Assembly (NCBI GenBank): GCA_026874595.1
Contig: CM049309.1
Location: 69,236,926-69,300,925, forward strand
Direction of reading: 5' to 3'
Length of the DNA: 64,000 bases
Origin: Sipunculus nudus
Lineage: Eukaryota; Annelida; Sipuncula; Golfingiida; Sipunculidae
In this document: positions 22,587-33,778 of the stretch, piece after piece
How the letters are laid out: each line of letters opens with the position of its first letter
Numbering within the stretch: the first letter of the stretch is position 1
Position numbers and translations under genes: made by a program
Notes under the pieces: generated by a model
What the model was told of the DNA's origin: nothing
The model's input: the letters and a program-made list of their open reading frames with translations, nothing else
The model's database searches: none

Positions 22587-25135
22587 CTAGACATTTCTTG
22601 GCACCGCAGGTGCCAGAGTATCCCCAGACATAGTAGGCCCCCACCCCCTTTATAAATAGACCCCCATTTTTAGCAGCATATACTGACACTTGGCATATTC
22701 ATTGTTTCTTCCATCTAACAATCCACAATCTTGTTAAAGATGTTGGTCCTGTGACCTTGATCTTTTTAAAGATGTGTCCTGTGACCTTGACCTGTGACCT
22801 CATGACCCCAAAATCAAATCTGGTCTTGCTTTTCCAATGGGACATATGCAAGTTAAGTTTGAAATCTATACATCAATAAAGCAGGAATTATCACCCAGAA
22901 ACTAATTTTTGGACAGATGGCTCCTGTGACCTTCACCTTTGACCTTGTGACCTAAAAATTGATAGTGTTCTTCCTCTCTTGGCAGGAGAACTATATGTGC
23001 AAGATGAAAGATCTGAGATGAAATGTTTGGATGAAAATGCATCCACATCTTTTTAAAGATGTGTCCTGTGACCTTGACCTTTGACCTCATCAGCCCAAAA
23101 TCAATTTGGGTCTTGCTTTTCCAATGGGACATATACAAGTCAAGTTTGAAATCCATACATCAATAAAAGCAGGAATTATCATCCAGAAACTAATTTTTGG
23201 ACAGATGGCTCCTGTGACCTTCACCTTTGACCTTGTGACCTCACAATTGATAGGGGTCTTCCACTCTTGGCAGGTGAACTATATATGCAAGAGGAAAGAT
23301 CTGAGATGAATTGTTTGGCTGAAAATGCATCCACAATCTTTTTAAAAAGGTTTCCTGTGACCTTGACCTTTGACCTCATGACCCCAAAATCAATTCAGGT
23401 CTTGCTTTTCTTATGGGTCAAATTCAAGTCAAGTTTGAAATCCATACATCAATAAAAGAAGGAATTATCATCCAGAAACTAATTTTTGGACAGATGGCTC
23501 CTGTGACCTTCACCTTTGACATTGTGACCTCAAAATTGATAGGGTTCTTCCTCTCTTGGCAGGTGAACTATATGTGCAAGATGAAAGATCTGAGATGAAA
23601 TGTTTGGCTGAAAATGCATCCACATCTTTTTAAAGGTGTGTCCTGTGACCTTGACCTTTGACCTCATAACCTCAAAATCAATTTGGGTCTTGCTTTTCCA
23701 ATGGGACATATACAAGTCAAGTTTGAAATCCATACATCAATAAAAGCAGGAATTATCATCCAGAAACTAATTTTTTGACAGATGGCTCCTGTGGCCTTCA
23801 CCTATGACCTTGTGACCTCAAAATAGATAGGGTTCTTCCTCTCTTGGCAGGTGAACTATATGTGCAAGATGAAAGATATGAGATGAAATGTTTTGCTGAA
23901 AATGCATCCACATCTTTTTAAAAGGTGTGTCCTGTGACCTTGACCTTTGACCTCATAACCCCAAAATCAATTTGGGTCTTGCTTTTCCAATGGGACATAT
24001 ACAAGTCAAGTTTGAAATCCATACATCAATAAAAGCAGGAATTATCATCCAGAAACTAATTTTTGGACAGATGGCTCCTGTGACCTTCACCTTTGACCTT
24101 GTGACCTCAAAACTGATAGGGGTCTTCCTCTATTGGCAGATGACTTACATGTGCAAGATGAAAGGTCTGAGATGAAATGTTTGGCTGAAAATGCATCCAC
24201 AATCTTTTTAAAGATGTGTCCTGTGACCTTGACCTTTGACCTCATGACCCCAAAATCAATTGGAGTCTTGCTTTTTCAATGGGACATATATAAGTCAAGT
24301 TTGAAATCAATACATCAATAAAAGCAGGAATTATCATCCAGAAACTAATTTTTGGACAGATAGCTCCTGTGGCCTTGACCTTTGACCTTGTGACCCCAAA
24401 ATTTATATGGATCATCCACTACTGGCAAGTGAGCTATATATTCAAGATGGAAGACCTAAGATGAAAGTTTGGCTTTAAATGCATCCACAGTATCTTTTAA
24501 AATGCCAGTCCAGTGACCTTGACCTTTGAACTCATGACCCTAGAACCTATAGGGTTCTTACTTTAGTGGTGGGCCATACATAAGTCATGTTTGAAATCCA
24601 TATGGCTATCAACATTGGAGATATCATAAGAGGTGTGTGATTTTCACCATATATGGCAATATTCAAGGTCAAGGCCACTATCATAGGAAAGGTCATGACC
24701 CCAATTTAAATAAACATCATCCCATAACCCATACCTATGTATATGCATAATATAAAAGAAATCTGTCCATTAGTTTTTGACTTATAATGCTCACAGTACT
24801 GTAAGGTGGCAATTTTGGGGGTATTAAACGGCACAAAAACAAGTAAAGAATAATAGGTGGCGCCACCAGTTTCTGGAACAAGACAACCCTATCCATGATC
24901 TTCCATCAACTTGATTTTGGGATAAATCCATGCAAGATTTCTTGAGATATTAAAGAATTTGTGTGATTTTCCCCAAAATTGGACCTATTCAAGGTCAAGG
25001 ACACTCTCCTAGTAAAGGTCATGACCTCATTTTAAATAGGCGTCGTCCTCTTGCCCATATCTATACATATACCAAGTTTGGTAAAGTTCCGTGAAATATT
25101 TTTTGGGTTATCGCGCCAACAAGATTTATATACGG

Positions 25136-25167
<32 letters not shown>

Positions 25168-25218
25168 GCGGGACCGGTATGAAAACATAGTATCCCCCGA
25201 CTTTGTCTGGGGATACAA
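22587..25218 (-). mobile_element. Family B HINE/Helentron-like element, 2.6 kb
   Basis: Reverse orientation. Its 3' end is CTAG (22587-22590), a hairpin TGGCACC-GCA-GGTGCCA (22599-22615) and GTATCCCC. Its 5' end at 25190-25218 is a hairpin GTATCCCCC...GGGGATAC next to TTGT, followed inward by a (CGG)n tract near 25133-25170. The core 22740-24640 is a tandem array of ~288 bp dimers. The ends parallel family A (TTGTATCC..., CTAG) with different stem sequence. No coding frame. Confidence 0.7.
22740..24640. repeat. ~288 bp dimeric tandem repeat rich in TGACCT half-sites
   Basis: Two alternating half-units of about 142-146 bp. One has TGTGACCTTGACCTTTGACC plus TCATGACC. The other has TGTGACCTTCACCTTTGACC plus TTGTGACC and ATTGATAGG. 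The first type recurs at about 23070, 23359, 23647, 23936 and 24225. Short frames of 61-84 codons repeated here are products of the tandem array. Confidence 0.85.
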
Positions 25219-26387
25219 TAATCATCTTGTTTATGCACCACCTGGTGGGGGGGGGGGGTGGGGGGGAGTGCAGGGCTGAGGGGAAGCCTGCTGGTAGTGG
25301 CCAAGCTGAGCCAAGGCAAGCTGCCTGGGGTGGGTTACATAATGCAAGTGAAGGCTGTACTACTAGGTGGGCCAGATGTAAACAACACTTGACATGGTGT
25401 ATAAAAACTTGAATAAAAGCTACCCTTTTCAATCAATTCCTTTGAAATTTCAGGTTTTAAAAGATTAAATCCTTAAATATATATGCTGTGAAAATTAAAT
25501 GCTTACAGGGAAAAAACGTGCCATTGCCTAAGTTGGACAAAATTTAAGGTATTGATTTTTTATTTATGCTAATAACTTGAAAACTTTGCAAAATTCAGAT
25601 CTAATTTTGGGTAAACAATTTAATCTTGATTAAATAAAGTTATATTCCTGAAAAAATGTCTCTAGCTTCAGCAATTCTCATGTTAGGTGAGTAAATATAT
25701 TTCCTGATTTTTTAAAAATTGCATTATATTTTGGCCCATAACTTCAAAATAAGACCCAACACTGACCTAATTTTTTGTATGTTCATAGAAAATGTATGGA
25801 AGAATATGAATACTAAGTATGATCAAAAACAGATCAGTGGTTTTGATATTAGGCAGCCTTGAAGTGTAACAATGGCTTTTTCATGGAAAACTGAGGTTTT
25901 TCCTTTATAACTCGAAGGAACGAAGTCCTAATGACCCAATTTTTGGTATGGAAGGAGATTTTGGGGACTTCTAATGGTATGCAAAATTTTGGAATGGTAG
26001 GTCCAACGGTTTTAAAACGTGCCCTGTTAACAGATGGATGGCCGGATGGACGACGGATAAAGGACCACGACTATAGCTCAGATGACTTATAGTCAGCTGA
26101 GCTAAAAATTCAAACCCACCCCTGTATAATATGGTCACCACTATATTAGAGAAATTTTCATATATAACCTCTCCTTACCAAGAGCCTCCCAATATTTAAG
26201 ATGATGATACCAACAAGACATGTTTTTTTTTTGTTGTTGTTTTTTTGCCTGCAACAGAAAGGAGGTTTCTATTCACAAGTATGTGGCTCACTGAACTTTT
26301 CCAAATATTCTTAGACCCGCTACTAAGTGAAGGTTACAACAGCTGTCAAACCTAAGTAGTTAGTATAAGAGTTTTACAGTTACTTAC

Positions 26388-26509
26388 CCCATAGCTCACC
26401 ACTATAAATGTGGCTTAAATCATGATCTATCTCTCCTTCTGAAGATGTCTCCAGCTTAAAGTCTGGGGTAAATATGCTCCTATCTCTTTTCAACTTCATA
26501 TTGAAGTGT
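26388..26509 (-). CDS. ADAM10: ADAM10-like exon, prodomain (first exon found)
   Basis: Acceptor TTCTCTTTGCAG precedes 26509 and donor GTAAGT follows 26388, so the exon is 122 bp. The first base completes a split codon, then 40 codons follow, then one base of the next split codon. It begins HFNMKLKRDRSIFTPDFKLE and ends DLSHIYSGELWG. This matches the ADAM10 prodomain segment with HFNLRMKRD and TSHIYTGHIYG, which keeps the protease latent before furin cleavage. The preceding family exon (the PLNKYIRHYE region, ending near AHGR) was not located, so upstream coding sequence is missing from this list. The 5' neighbour intron is at least several kb long. Confidence 0.9.
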
Positions 26510-29500
26510 CTGCAAAGAGAAGAATATCAACATAGGTCACATGGTCGACTGTCAGGTCACATAACAATGCTTTATGAAACTGCAAAATATTTGCATATCT
26601 TTGACCTTTTTTTTTGTATCAGCCAACACATTCTGTCATGCAAATATACAAATCCTATGACATCTCACTGAAACCATTCCATTAAGATCTATGTCCCAAT
26701 TATCAAACTTTGTTTAAACACTTACCCAAAATGCAGATTGCACACCAAAGCATCCATAAACCTGTAGATGAAAACATTTTAACTCCCACAGCCCCTCAGC
26801 CAACTTTTGTCATATTACCAGGAAGGCATTTGATGGAGCCCGCATTAAAGTCAACAAGTGATTGTTGTCTCACAGTGATAAGTAATGTCAGATTAAATTA
26901 TGGCTGCCTGAATCAGCTTAACACTTAGAAAGTTAGCAGTCTAAGTCAGAGAATATCCAAGGTGAGGCAATGTCAGGTATATCCTTAATGTTATATGGTA
27001 TATGAAATTATACTGAACATAAAGGACACCACATACATAATTTTAACTTAACAATTTTCAGGCAATAGTAACACATGTATGTGACCAACTGGTTGTGAGG
27101 CTCAGCAGGTGTGCAGTGTGTGCTTGAAAATCACAGATACAACACAGACTACTAAAATATTCTATTGATATAAATGAAGGAAATTCTATAAGCAATTTCA
27201 GTGAGCAATTGGCATAATTCTAAATAGAAAAGGAGTTTGAAAATAGTAAAATATCACTGTCTCATGATAAGACTGAGGGCTTAATAATAAAAAAGGGATA
27301 CTTTTTCATGTTCAAATTGTGACAAAAATACTGATGCAAAATTGTTAAATGCTCCATCTTTGTGAATATTTGCAGCCAGACATTAAAATATTTTACAAAA
27401 AATGCATGAATGTGAAAGATTCATGTAATTTTTTTTTATTTTATTTTTTTTTATATTTATTTTATATTTTATATTTGTCCCTGAAATTACATGAAAGATA
27501 CATATTACTGATAAACTGAAAGAAGAAGATTAATAAACTCTGGAGTGATGTTAGAAATCCTTTGAACAATGTAAGAATTCCTTTTCAATATACACATATA
27601 CCATCAACTCATACCAGATTCTGCCAGATTTGGATAATTTTTTTTCTTAATCTTCTACATAAGTATTGGAGAAAAATCTGCAGCACACTGAAAATTATCT
27701 TCATGATATTTGCTCCCTCGAATGTAAAGTCAAGTCAACATTGAAGTTGAGATTATTTCACAAAAATGAGGCTGTAGCCATTCACTGCAGCTTAAACATG
27801 TCATCAATAGGCCCAGAGCAAATACATGTAATTCATCACACGTGGGTATAACACACTACTGTCCCGTAGACGGTAAATCTCACCCAGTCAAGAAAACCAC
27901 ATCGGCTCGATATTCAAGAAATGACACATCACTCGAACTACTGGTGGTTTCACAAGTTTCTTGCATGTTTTATATTATGACTGGATTTATCATGTTACCA
28001 TTGGTTATAAGCCTGAAATATACACTTGTTGTGACATAAATATATGGTAAACTAGGGACAAACGCTTTCAAATTTAATGCCCTGAGAAGAGCTCCCTGAA
28101 TTGCGTGATTTTTCCATGTTCCTCAATAAGATGGAGGCTTCTGAATAGAGGATACAAAGGTTAGTTGGTTGGTGGATTCCTGGCAGGATTTGCTCTCTCT
28201 ATCAACCTCTCCATCTTTCTGCTGACCCACAGTCAGTAACCCACAGTGCTGGACTGACAGACAATAAGTGACTGCTGCGTCCCAGACTGGCCTATATCCA
28301 TTACTGTCAGGAGACAGCAATGCCCCGCTGCTGATGAAGTCAGAAGATGCAGCAACAGTATATTCAGTCCTGCCACTATGAGTTAAAAAAAATAAAAACT
28401 TAAACGACAAAAAAAATTGAACAGAAGCTTTCACATTCTAACACATCCTGAAATGAACCCAATGCATACACTGTATACAGCAGTGAAGCCATAATTTTTA
28501 TTCTCTGTTTTGTTTAAATAACAATTCACAGTGCTATCTTCTTGTTTTTTTTATGAAAAAATATATAAATCCATACAAGAAAATGTACAGCAACTGTTGG
28601 CAATAAAAAAACTATCCTGTGACAAGATGTTGATTTTAGTCAACTATTTACCTATGGTAATATTAGTTTATTCAATGAAGCTAGGAATTTCAAAGCTGGT
28701 GTTCAGAGTTTTACTGATTAACTTAACTGTATCCTTTCATATAGTCTATAAAATTTATCAAGAAAAACCTCTCTTAATAAAATGCTTGTACTTTAATGAA
28801 TCGTACACTAACATATTAGAAACCAATCATAAAATAAAGGCTTAACTTAATCCATATTCATACACATACCTATATATACAAGTAAATTAAAACAAAAAAA
28901 ATCCAAAATTCATTATTTATACTTATTTTGTACCTTAAACTTGCATACACAGACATACATACATACAAAAATATCTAAAGATGTCGACAGACTTGTATTT
29001 ACACAGGCACATAGGCATATGAATGAATACCAGAAACATAAGCAACTACATGTGTAGTCTGAGCCTACACAGACACAAGTAATTTAATCAAACTTTCCAG
29101 TCTTCTACCAGACAATGCCATGCATCTCTAACAAATTTTGAAGGTGAGCTCCTAATACCAATGAATCACTGTAGCCTCTGGCAGGACAAAGAAATTGCCC
29201 TATGTTACAATCCTTAGAATTAAAAATATACTATTCCTTGAGCGTTAGCCTAACTATTTGTGAAATAGTTGCTTACAGAAAACTATAATATCTTTGCCAC
29301 CAGGTGAATATATAAAAATTGTTAAAACATGTCCAATGCAAATGATTCATCTTCTTTTGAGAATTAGTTTTTAACATAATTTGACTGTTTTTCCATAGAC
29401 AATCCATATAGTTTAAATGAGATAAAATTCAGTTTTCAGGAAGGCTTCATACTAATTTAAACCTTGCAGGAAGCTGAGTGTCAGCAGCCCTGTACAGCTG

Positions 29501-32500
29501 CTACCATTGGGGACACAGTGACTGTCTTGTCCCCGGAGTGACATCCTGCGTGGAACTCTTTTTGTTTTATCTGTGTATCAATCAGACAGAGAGAGAAGAC
29601 AACATTGATTATTCAAACTTTGCTCCGCGTGTGTTCTTAAGTGCTTGTAGCCCCGGTTTCATTTCTTGTGACCAAATGGTACTAGTCAATCATGAAAGGG
29701 CCCACTAACAAGTTGGACGTCGATTAACTGTCACTGATCAGATGTAAAGTGAGTCAACATGGTCTTTGGCCCTTACTATGATTAACAAAAATAACCCATC
29801 TTCATGCAACCTTAAAGTCTAATAAAGATTTTTCAAGCAACCTAATTAATAAAGGAATAGTAACCACAAATAAATGATGTAATCTGCAGAATCCAATTAT
29901 GGTATTGGCATGATCCCTTGAGCATTTTTAATGTGGAAGCATGCTATTTTAATTACTAATCACCAGTGCACATTTTGTGCTATTAAAGTATTTAAACAAT
30001 GCATATTTTGTGCTATTGGATGGGAGTATCCATTCATGCACTTTGTGTACTTGTATATATATGCTGTTTATGCATATTGTGTCCAAATGGCAAGGAGAAT
30101 TTGTTCATATTTATTTTATGCTGTTCTTTGCCAGGGATCACCTGTGCACATCCTGCCATATCCTGTATTTATAGGACTATTCATTCAAGCAGATTTTGTG
30201 CTACTGGAGGAGAGGGAATAAACACTTAAAGTGCAAATTTAACACATAATACATTCATGTACATATTTTTTCTACTGAATGTGAAGGTTCACTTGGGCAC
30301 ATACCCTGGTAAATTCTTCTTCTTCTTCATGTAAGTGATTGCTTGCACACATTCAAAGCAAAATGATACTACTACGCTGGTGCAATTACTTGTGAAACAA
30401 ACTGTGTGAACGTAAAATGGTACTGCTACTACTTGGCAGTAGTAAAAAATGTGCATGTCTTAAGCAACATTCTCATCTTGCACATGATTAATCATCTGGT
30501 GCTTCTTGTAACCATATGAGAGCCATTGCTTCTGCACTGTTAGAGTCATGGAATTGAATTACCACCTATGTGTGATTATTTGATACAATTACATACAAAG
30601 TTCTTAAATTGTACACAACCTTTATGGGCACCTTAAATGCCAGAATGTCAAGCTGCACTGAAGTTATCACTCTTGTACACAAAATGTGAGTGATACTTCC
30701 ACACATTTAACATTAAAATCTTTCAGAACCAATATTCTGGCAAAAAATGCAACACTTAAAAATCCCCATGATAGATAAAAACCTCCTTCAGGGGAAAAGC
30801 AGCACCCTTATCCAGTCCATTCTAACTGAACACAGCCCCAAGGGAAGTGACTTCACCTAATTCTTTCAACTCAAAATGTCAACCAACTCAACCTTGGGGC
30901 AAAACAAGGTTTGTAGCCTAAATCCTGAGCACTTAAATAGGCCTAGAGGGACCCACAGAATCACTAACTACAAAACCTAACAGGACCTGGGACTACTTTA
31001 CTCACGTCAGTTAGTATTTTTGAACCACTAGTAACGATACTAGTATCCAAGATACTACCTAAGTCTAAGAATATTTAATATCACAAGCATACCAGTACTT
31101 TCACAATTTGGCTTTTTGAAAGTGAGACACACAAATTAAAGCAGATACACCATAAAACTGTCATACTTGCAATATAAAATCAACCATTAAATCAAGATTA
31201 TGTGCAAAGCACTTCATCCAATCAAAAATGTAGCAGACACCCCATCACCCAATAAGAAAACTGTGAGCTTATCAATGCTCAATCAATACTCCCGTTTATG
31301 CACAAAAACACTTTATCAGCATTTTCACATTCAGCTGAAAACTATAGTCTCCACAAGCTTATGTTAAAAAAACTTAACAAGGTCGCTTCATCAGGGACAC
31401 CAGTAAAAAGCTTCCAATAAAAGATGCAGTTTTACCACAAAAAGGACAACAGTCTGAGGGATGGAGTCTCTTAACATTTTGGACTGCAGCTATTTAAAAG
31501 ATGACTTAAAAGTCATTCAATGGAACAACTTTTAACCATCAGGGTTCCAAACATTTCATAAAAACTGTAATCCTTGATTTTCCATAAAAGATTTTGAAAA
31601 TTCAAAGAAAATTATTCATACCTACATTGTAGGGTGTGTGAGTGTGTGTGTGTGAGGGGGGGGGATATCACACTTGAAAGCCACAATGCCCAATAATCCA
31701 CTAGATATCTAGATATATATGAGACAAAATGTAGCCCTCTGACACTTTCTCTTCAGGGAAAATCAAACTGCTGAGGTCCTAAGATTCCCGGATTTTTCCT
31801 TGACTGAAAAATGGGAACTCTTTTTGGAAGGTTTTTCCCGATTTCCAAGATGGCTAAGAACCCTGAAGACAGACTATACAATCTTCACACTGATACAACC
31901 TGCCTTTTTATTGTTTTCTATGAGTAAAATATTGTTGATTTATAACACCTTTGAGTAATGATAATGGGTTAGCTTTTTTTTTTTTAGGATTTATACTACC
32001 GGTGCAACAACACATTAAATAACTGATCCATTGAAATGCAACATTTAGATTAGACTGCAATCGATTCTTAACATTTCAATCAATTTGTTTTGATTTTCCT
32101 TTTTTTTTTTTGCATATGCAACCCCAAAACCCTCTGTTGACTGTCAAATCTGAAGGAGCACGCCGCAAGTTTAAGGCTATTACCGTGTATCTCCCCGGCA
32201 GACATATCCACTCAGAGAGAAACAAGTATTGTGGTGATAAACAGAGGGAGAGGTTCATAGTTCCTTCTCTTGTTAAAATTAAGTAATATCTATTGCATTA
32301 AAATATTTGCTTATACTTAAAATAAAGTCTGAATATTACTACAAAAGTGATAACTGAATCAAGAACTGAAAATGGAAAGTAAAGAATCAATAACTGGAAT
32401 CAATTCTTAGGCTACCCATAATTCACAGGCCTAATCTTTACCATCCCTAGGATGAAGAAATAGCTCTAGGTAACTACAGCAGGTTGGTATATCTGGCTGG

Positions 32501-33519
32501 GGCCGGTACAGGAGAGGTCACTGTGTACAGCCATGCAGATCAGGTTTTTACAGGTTGCATGTTTGCTCAAGTCAATGCAGCTCCCAAGAACTGAAGACTT
32601 CCTGCGGAAAAGAAATGGCAGAAAAAGCCTGCGTTTTTCTCTTACTTTTCCAAACATGTTCACTCTGATGTGTTCATTTTACTGAAATGGCACTGAGACC
32701 TTAGTAACCATGACAACAAATCTGATGGTCATTCATTTTTTTGCCAGTATTTAGTATGTGACTTCCACCTAGTATGATTCAGTCACCTTTCATTGTTTCA
32801 GTGCTTCTTTTTGTTTTGCTTCATTTATTTTTTTACTTGTACACTTATGCTCCAAGTCATGTGAACAATCACAGTGTCATGTAATTGTTATCCAGGATCG
32901 CATGACTAAGAAGCACAATATGTTTTACATATCTTTTATTAATATTTTGAATTAATAACAGATTGCAAAAGTTTAAGAATTTAAACATTAACATGTTACC
33001 TGTAAACAAAAGTAATATATAGTGTTAAGCCAGGTTATAAGTAGAAAAATGTACATAAAAAAGGAATGAAATACATACTTTGTACGGGAAAAAAAACATA
33101 ATTAAAATATTTCACTTTTGTGGAAAGTATGTGAAAAAAATAAATGAAATAAAATTATCAAATATTAAAAAAACAATCAATAATTTCAAATTAAGAAATT
33201 CCACTTCAATCCAAAAGCTGTCTCTAGCATTAACTGCTTGTGCTGCCAGTATAAACAAACTATTTTTGCTTGACCAGATGTTACTACTTTCACTTTGTCT
33301 TCTAATACAAGGCAAGATTGATTGAACACATGCACATTAATTTCAATTTCTCTGTGCAAAGTACTGAATGAGGGATACATTATACAGTCCTCTCAGCATG
33401 GTTTTCTGTCCTTGTGTACATATGACAGGAAGAAAACTGGAATAAATCCTTTTAGAAAACAAGAGACATTTTCTACTGCATCCCATTTTTATTTTATTTG
33501 TAGAGAGAGGTGCAGATCT
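26510..33519. other. AT-rich sequence, no gene recognised
   Basis: Upstream of the first exon found, so probably intron. T-rich tract at 27426-27478. A 103-codon minus frame at 28123-28434 begins with a hydrophobic stretch but has no identifiable domain or good splice signals. Nothing else was assigned. Confidence 0.5.
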
Positions 33520-33778
33520 AGAGATGTAAAGAGAGGCAATTGTTTTGGTAACCATGAACTCTTGTTGAAGAGAGGCAGTTTTCTTTTGGTAATTATGAAC
33601 CCCTGATGTGGAGAAAGGCAATATTTTGGTAACTATGAACTCTTGGTATAGAGAGAGGCAATTTTTTGGTAACCATGAACTCCTGACTTAGAGAGAGGCA
33701 AATATTTGGTAACCATGAACTGTTGATATAGAGAGAGAGAGAGAGAATTTTTTTGGTGACCATGAACTCTTGATACCA
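33520..33778. repeat. ~48-50 bp degenerate tandem repeat, about six units
   Basis: Units contain AGAGAGAGGCAATTTTTTGG and TAACCATGAACTCTTGATAT, with a GA microsatellite near 33730-33746. Open frames here arise from the repeat. Confidence 0.75.

Larger units (their letters stand above)
21583..26108 (+). mobile_element. Family C element, copy 2, split by a family B element
   Basis: 5' end ACAAGGGACCCATGGGTCAC (palindrome GACCCATGGGTC at 21589-21600) then GCTCAGCTG at 21606-21614. 3' end with the GACGGATAAAGGACC stretch and the hairpin at 26074-26104, which contains CAGCTGAGC, the inverse of the 5' motif. The body matches copies 1 and 3. It lacks the family A insertion that the other two share, giving the empty site at 22351-22355. 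It lies inside the intron between exons 26388 and 20381. Confidence 0.78.
5797..26509 (-). other. ADAM10: ADAM10-like metalloprotease gene, internal part (8 exons and introns)
   Basis: Span of eight consecutive exons of one minus-strand gene. Exon phases fit without exception: the series starts with one base of a split codon, then runs phase 1, 2, 0, 0, 0, 1, 0 and ends phase 1, giving 421 codons without a stop. ADAM10 is a type I membrane metalloprotease that sheds ectodomains such as Notch and Delta at the cell surface. The order here (prodomain, furin site, zinc protease) matches that family. Calling it ADAM10-like rather than ADAM17 rests on [26 protein letters not shown] and NNNKFSLCS. 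Identity is lower than expected for a strict orthologue in some exons, especially 15682-15864, so a lineage-specific paralogue is possible. Neither the signal peptide nor the disintegrin, transmembrane and cytoplasmic parts lie in the exons found. Confidence 0.88.

Noticed and set aside
22902-24321. Repeated frames of 60-84 codons with similar peptides
   Set aside because: They follow the ~288 bp tandem repeat of family B and exist on both strands; explained by the DNA unit.
25091-25432. Poly-Arg, poly-Ala and poly-Pro frames
   Set aside because: Produced by the (CGG)n tract and the G run at the family B 5' end; not coding.
28123-28434. 103-codon frame with a hydrophobic start, possible signal-peptide exon
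   Set aside because: No donor in a usable place after the hydrophobic part, and no resemblance to the ADAM10 N-terminus.
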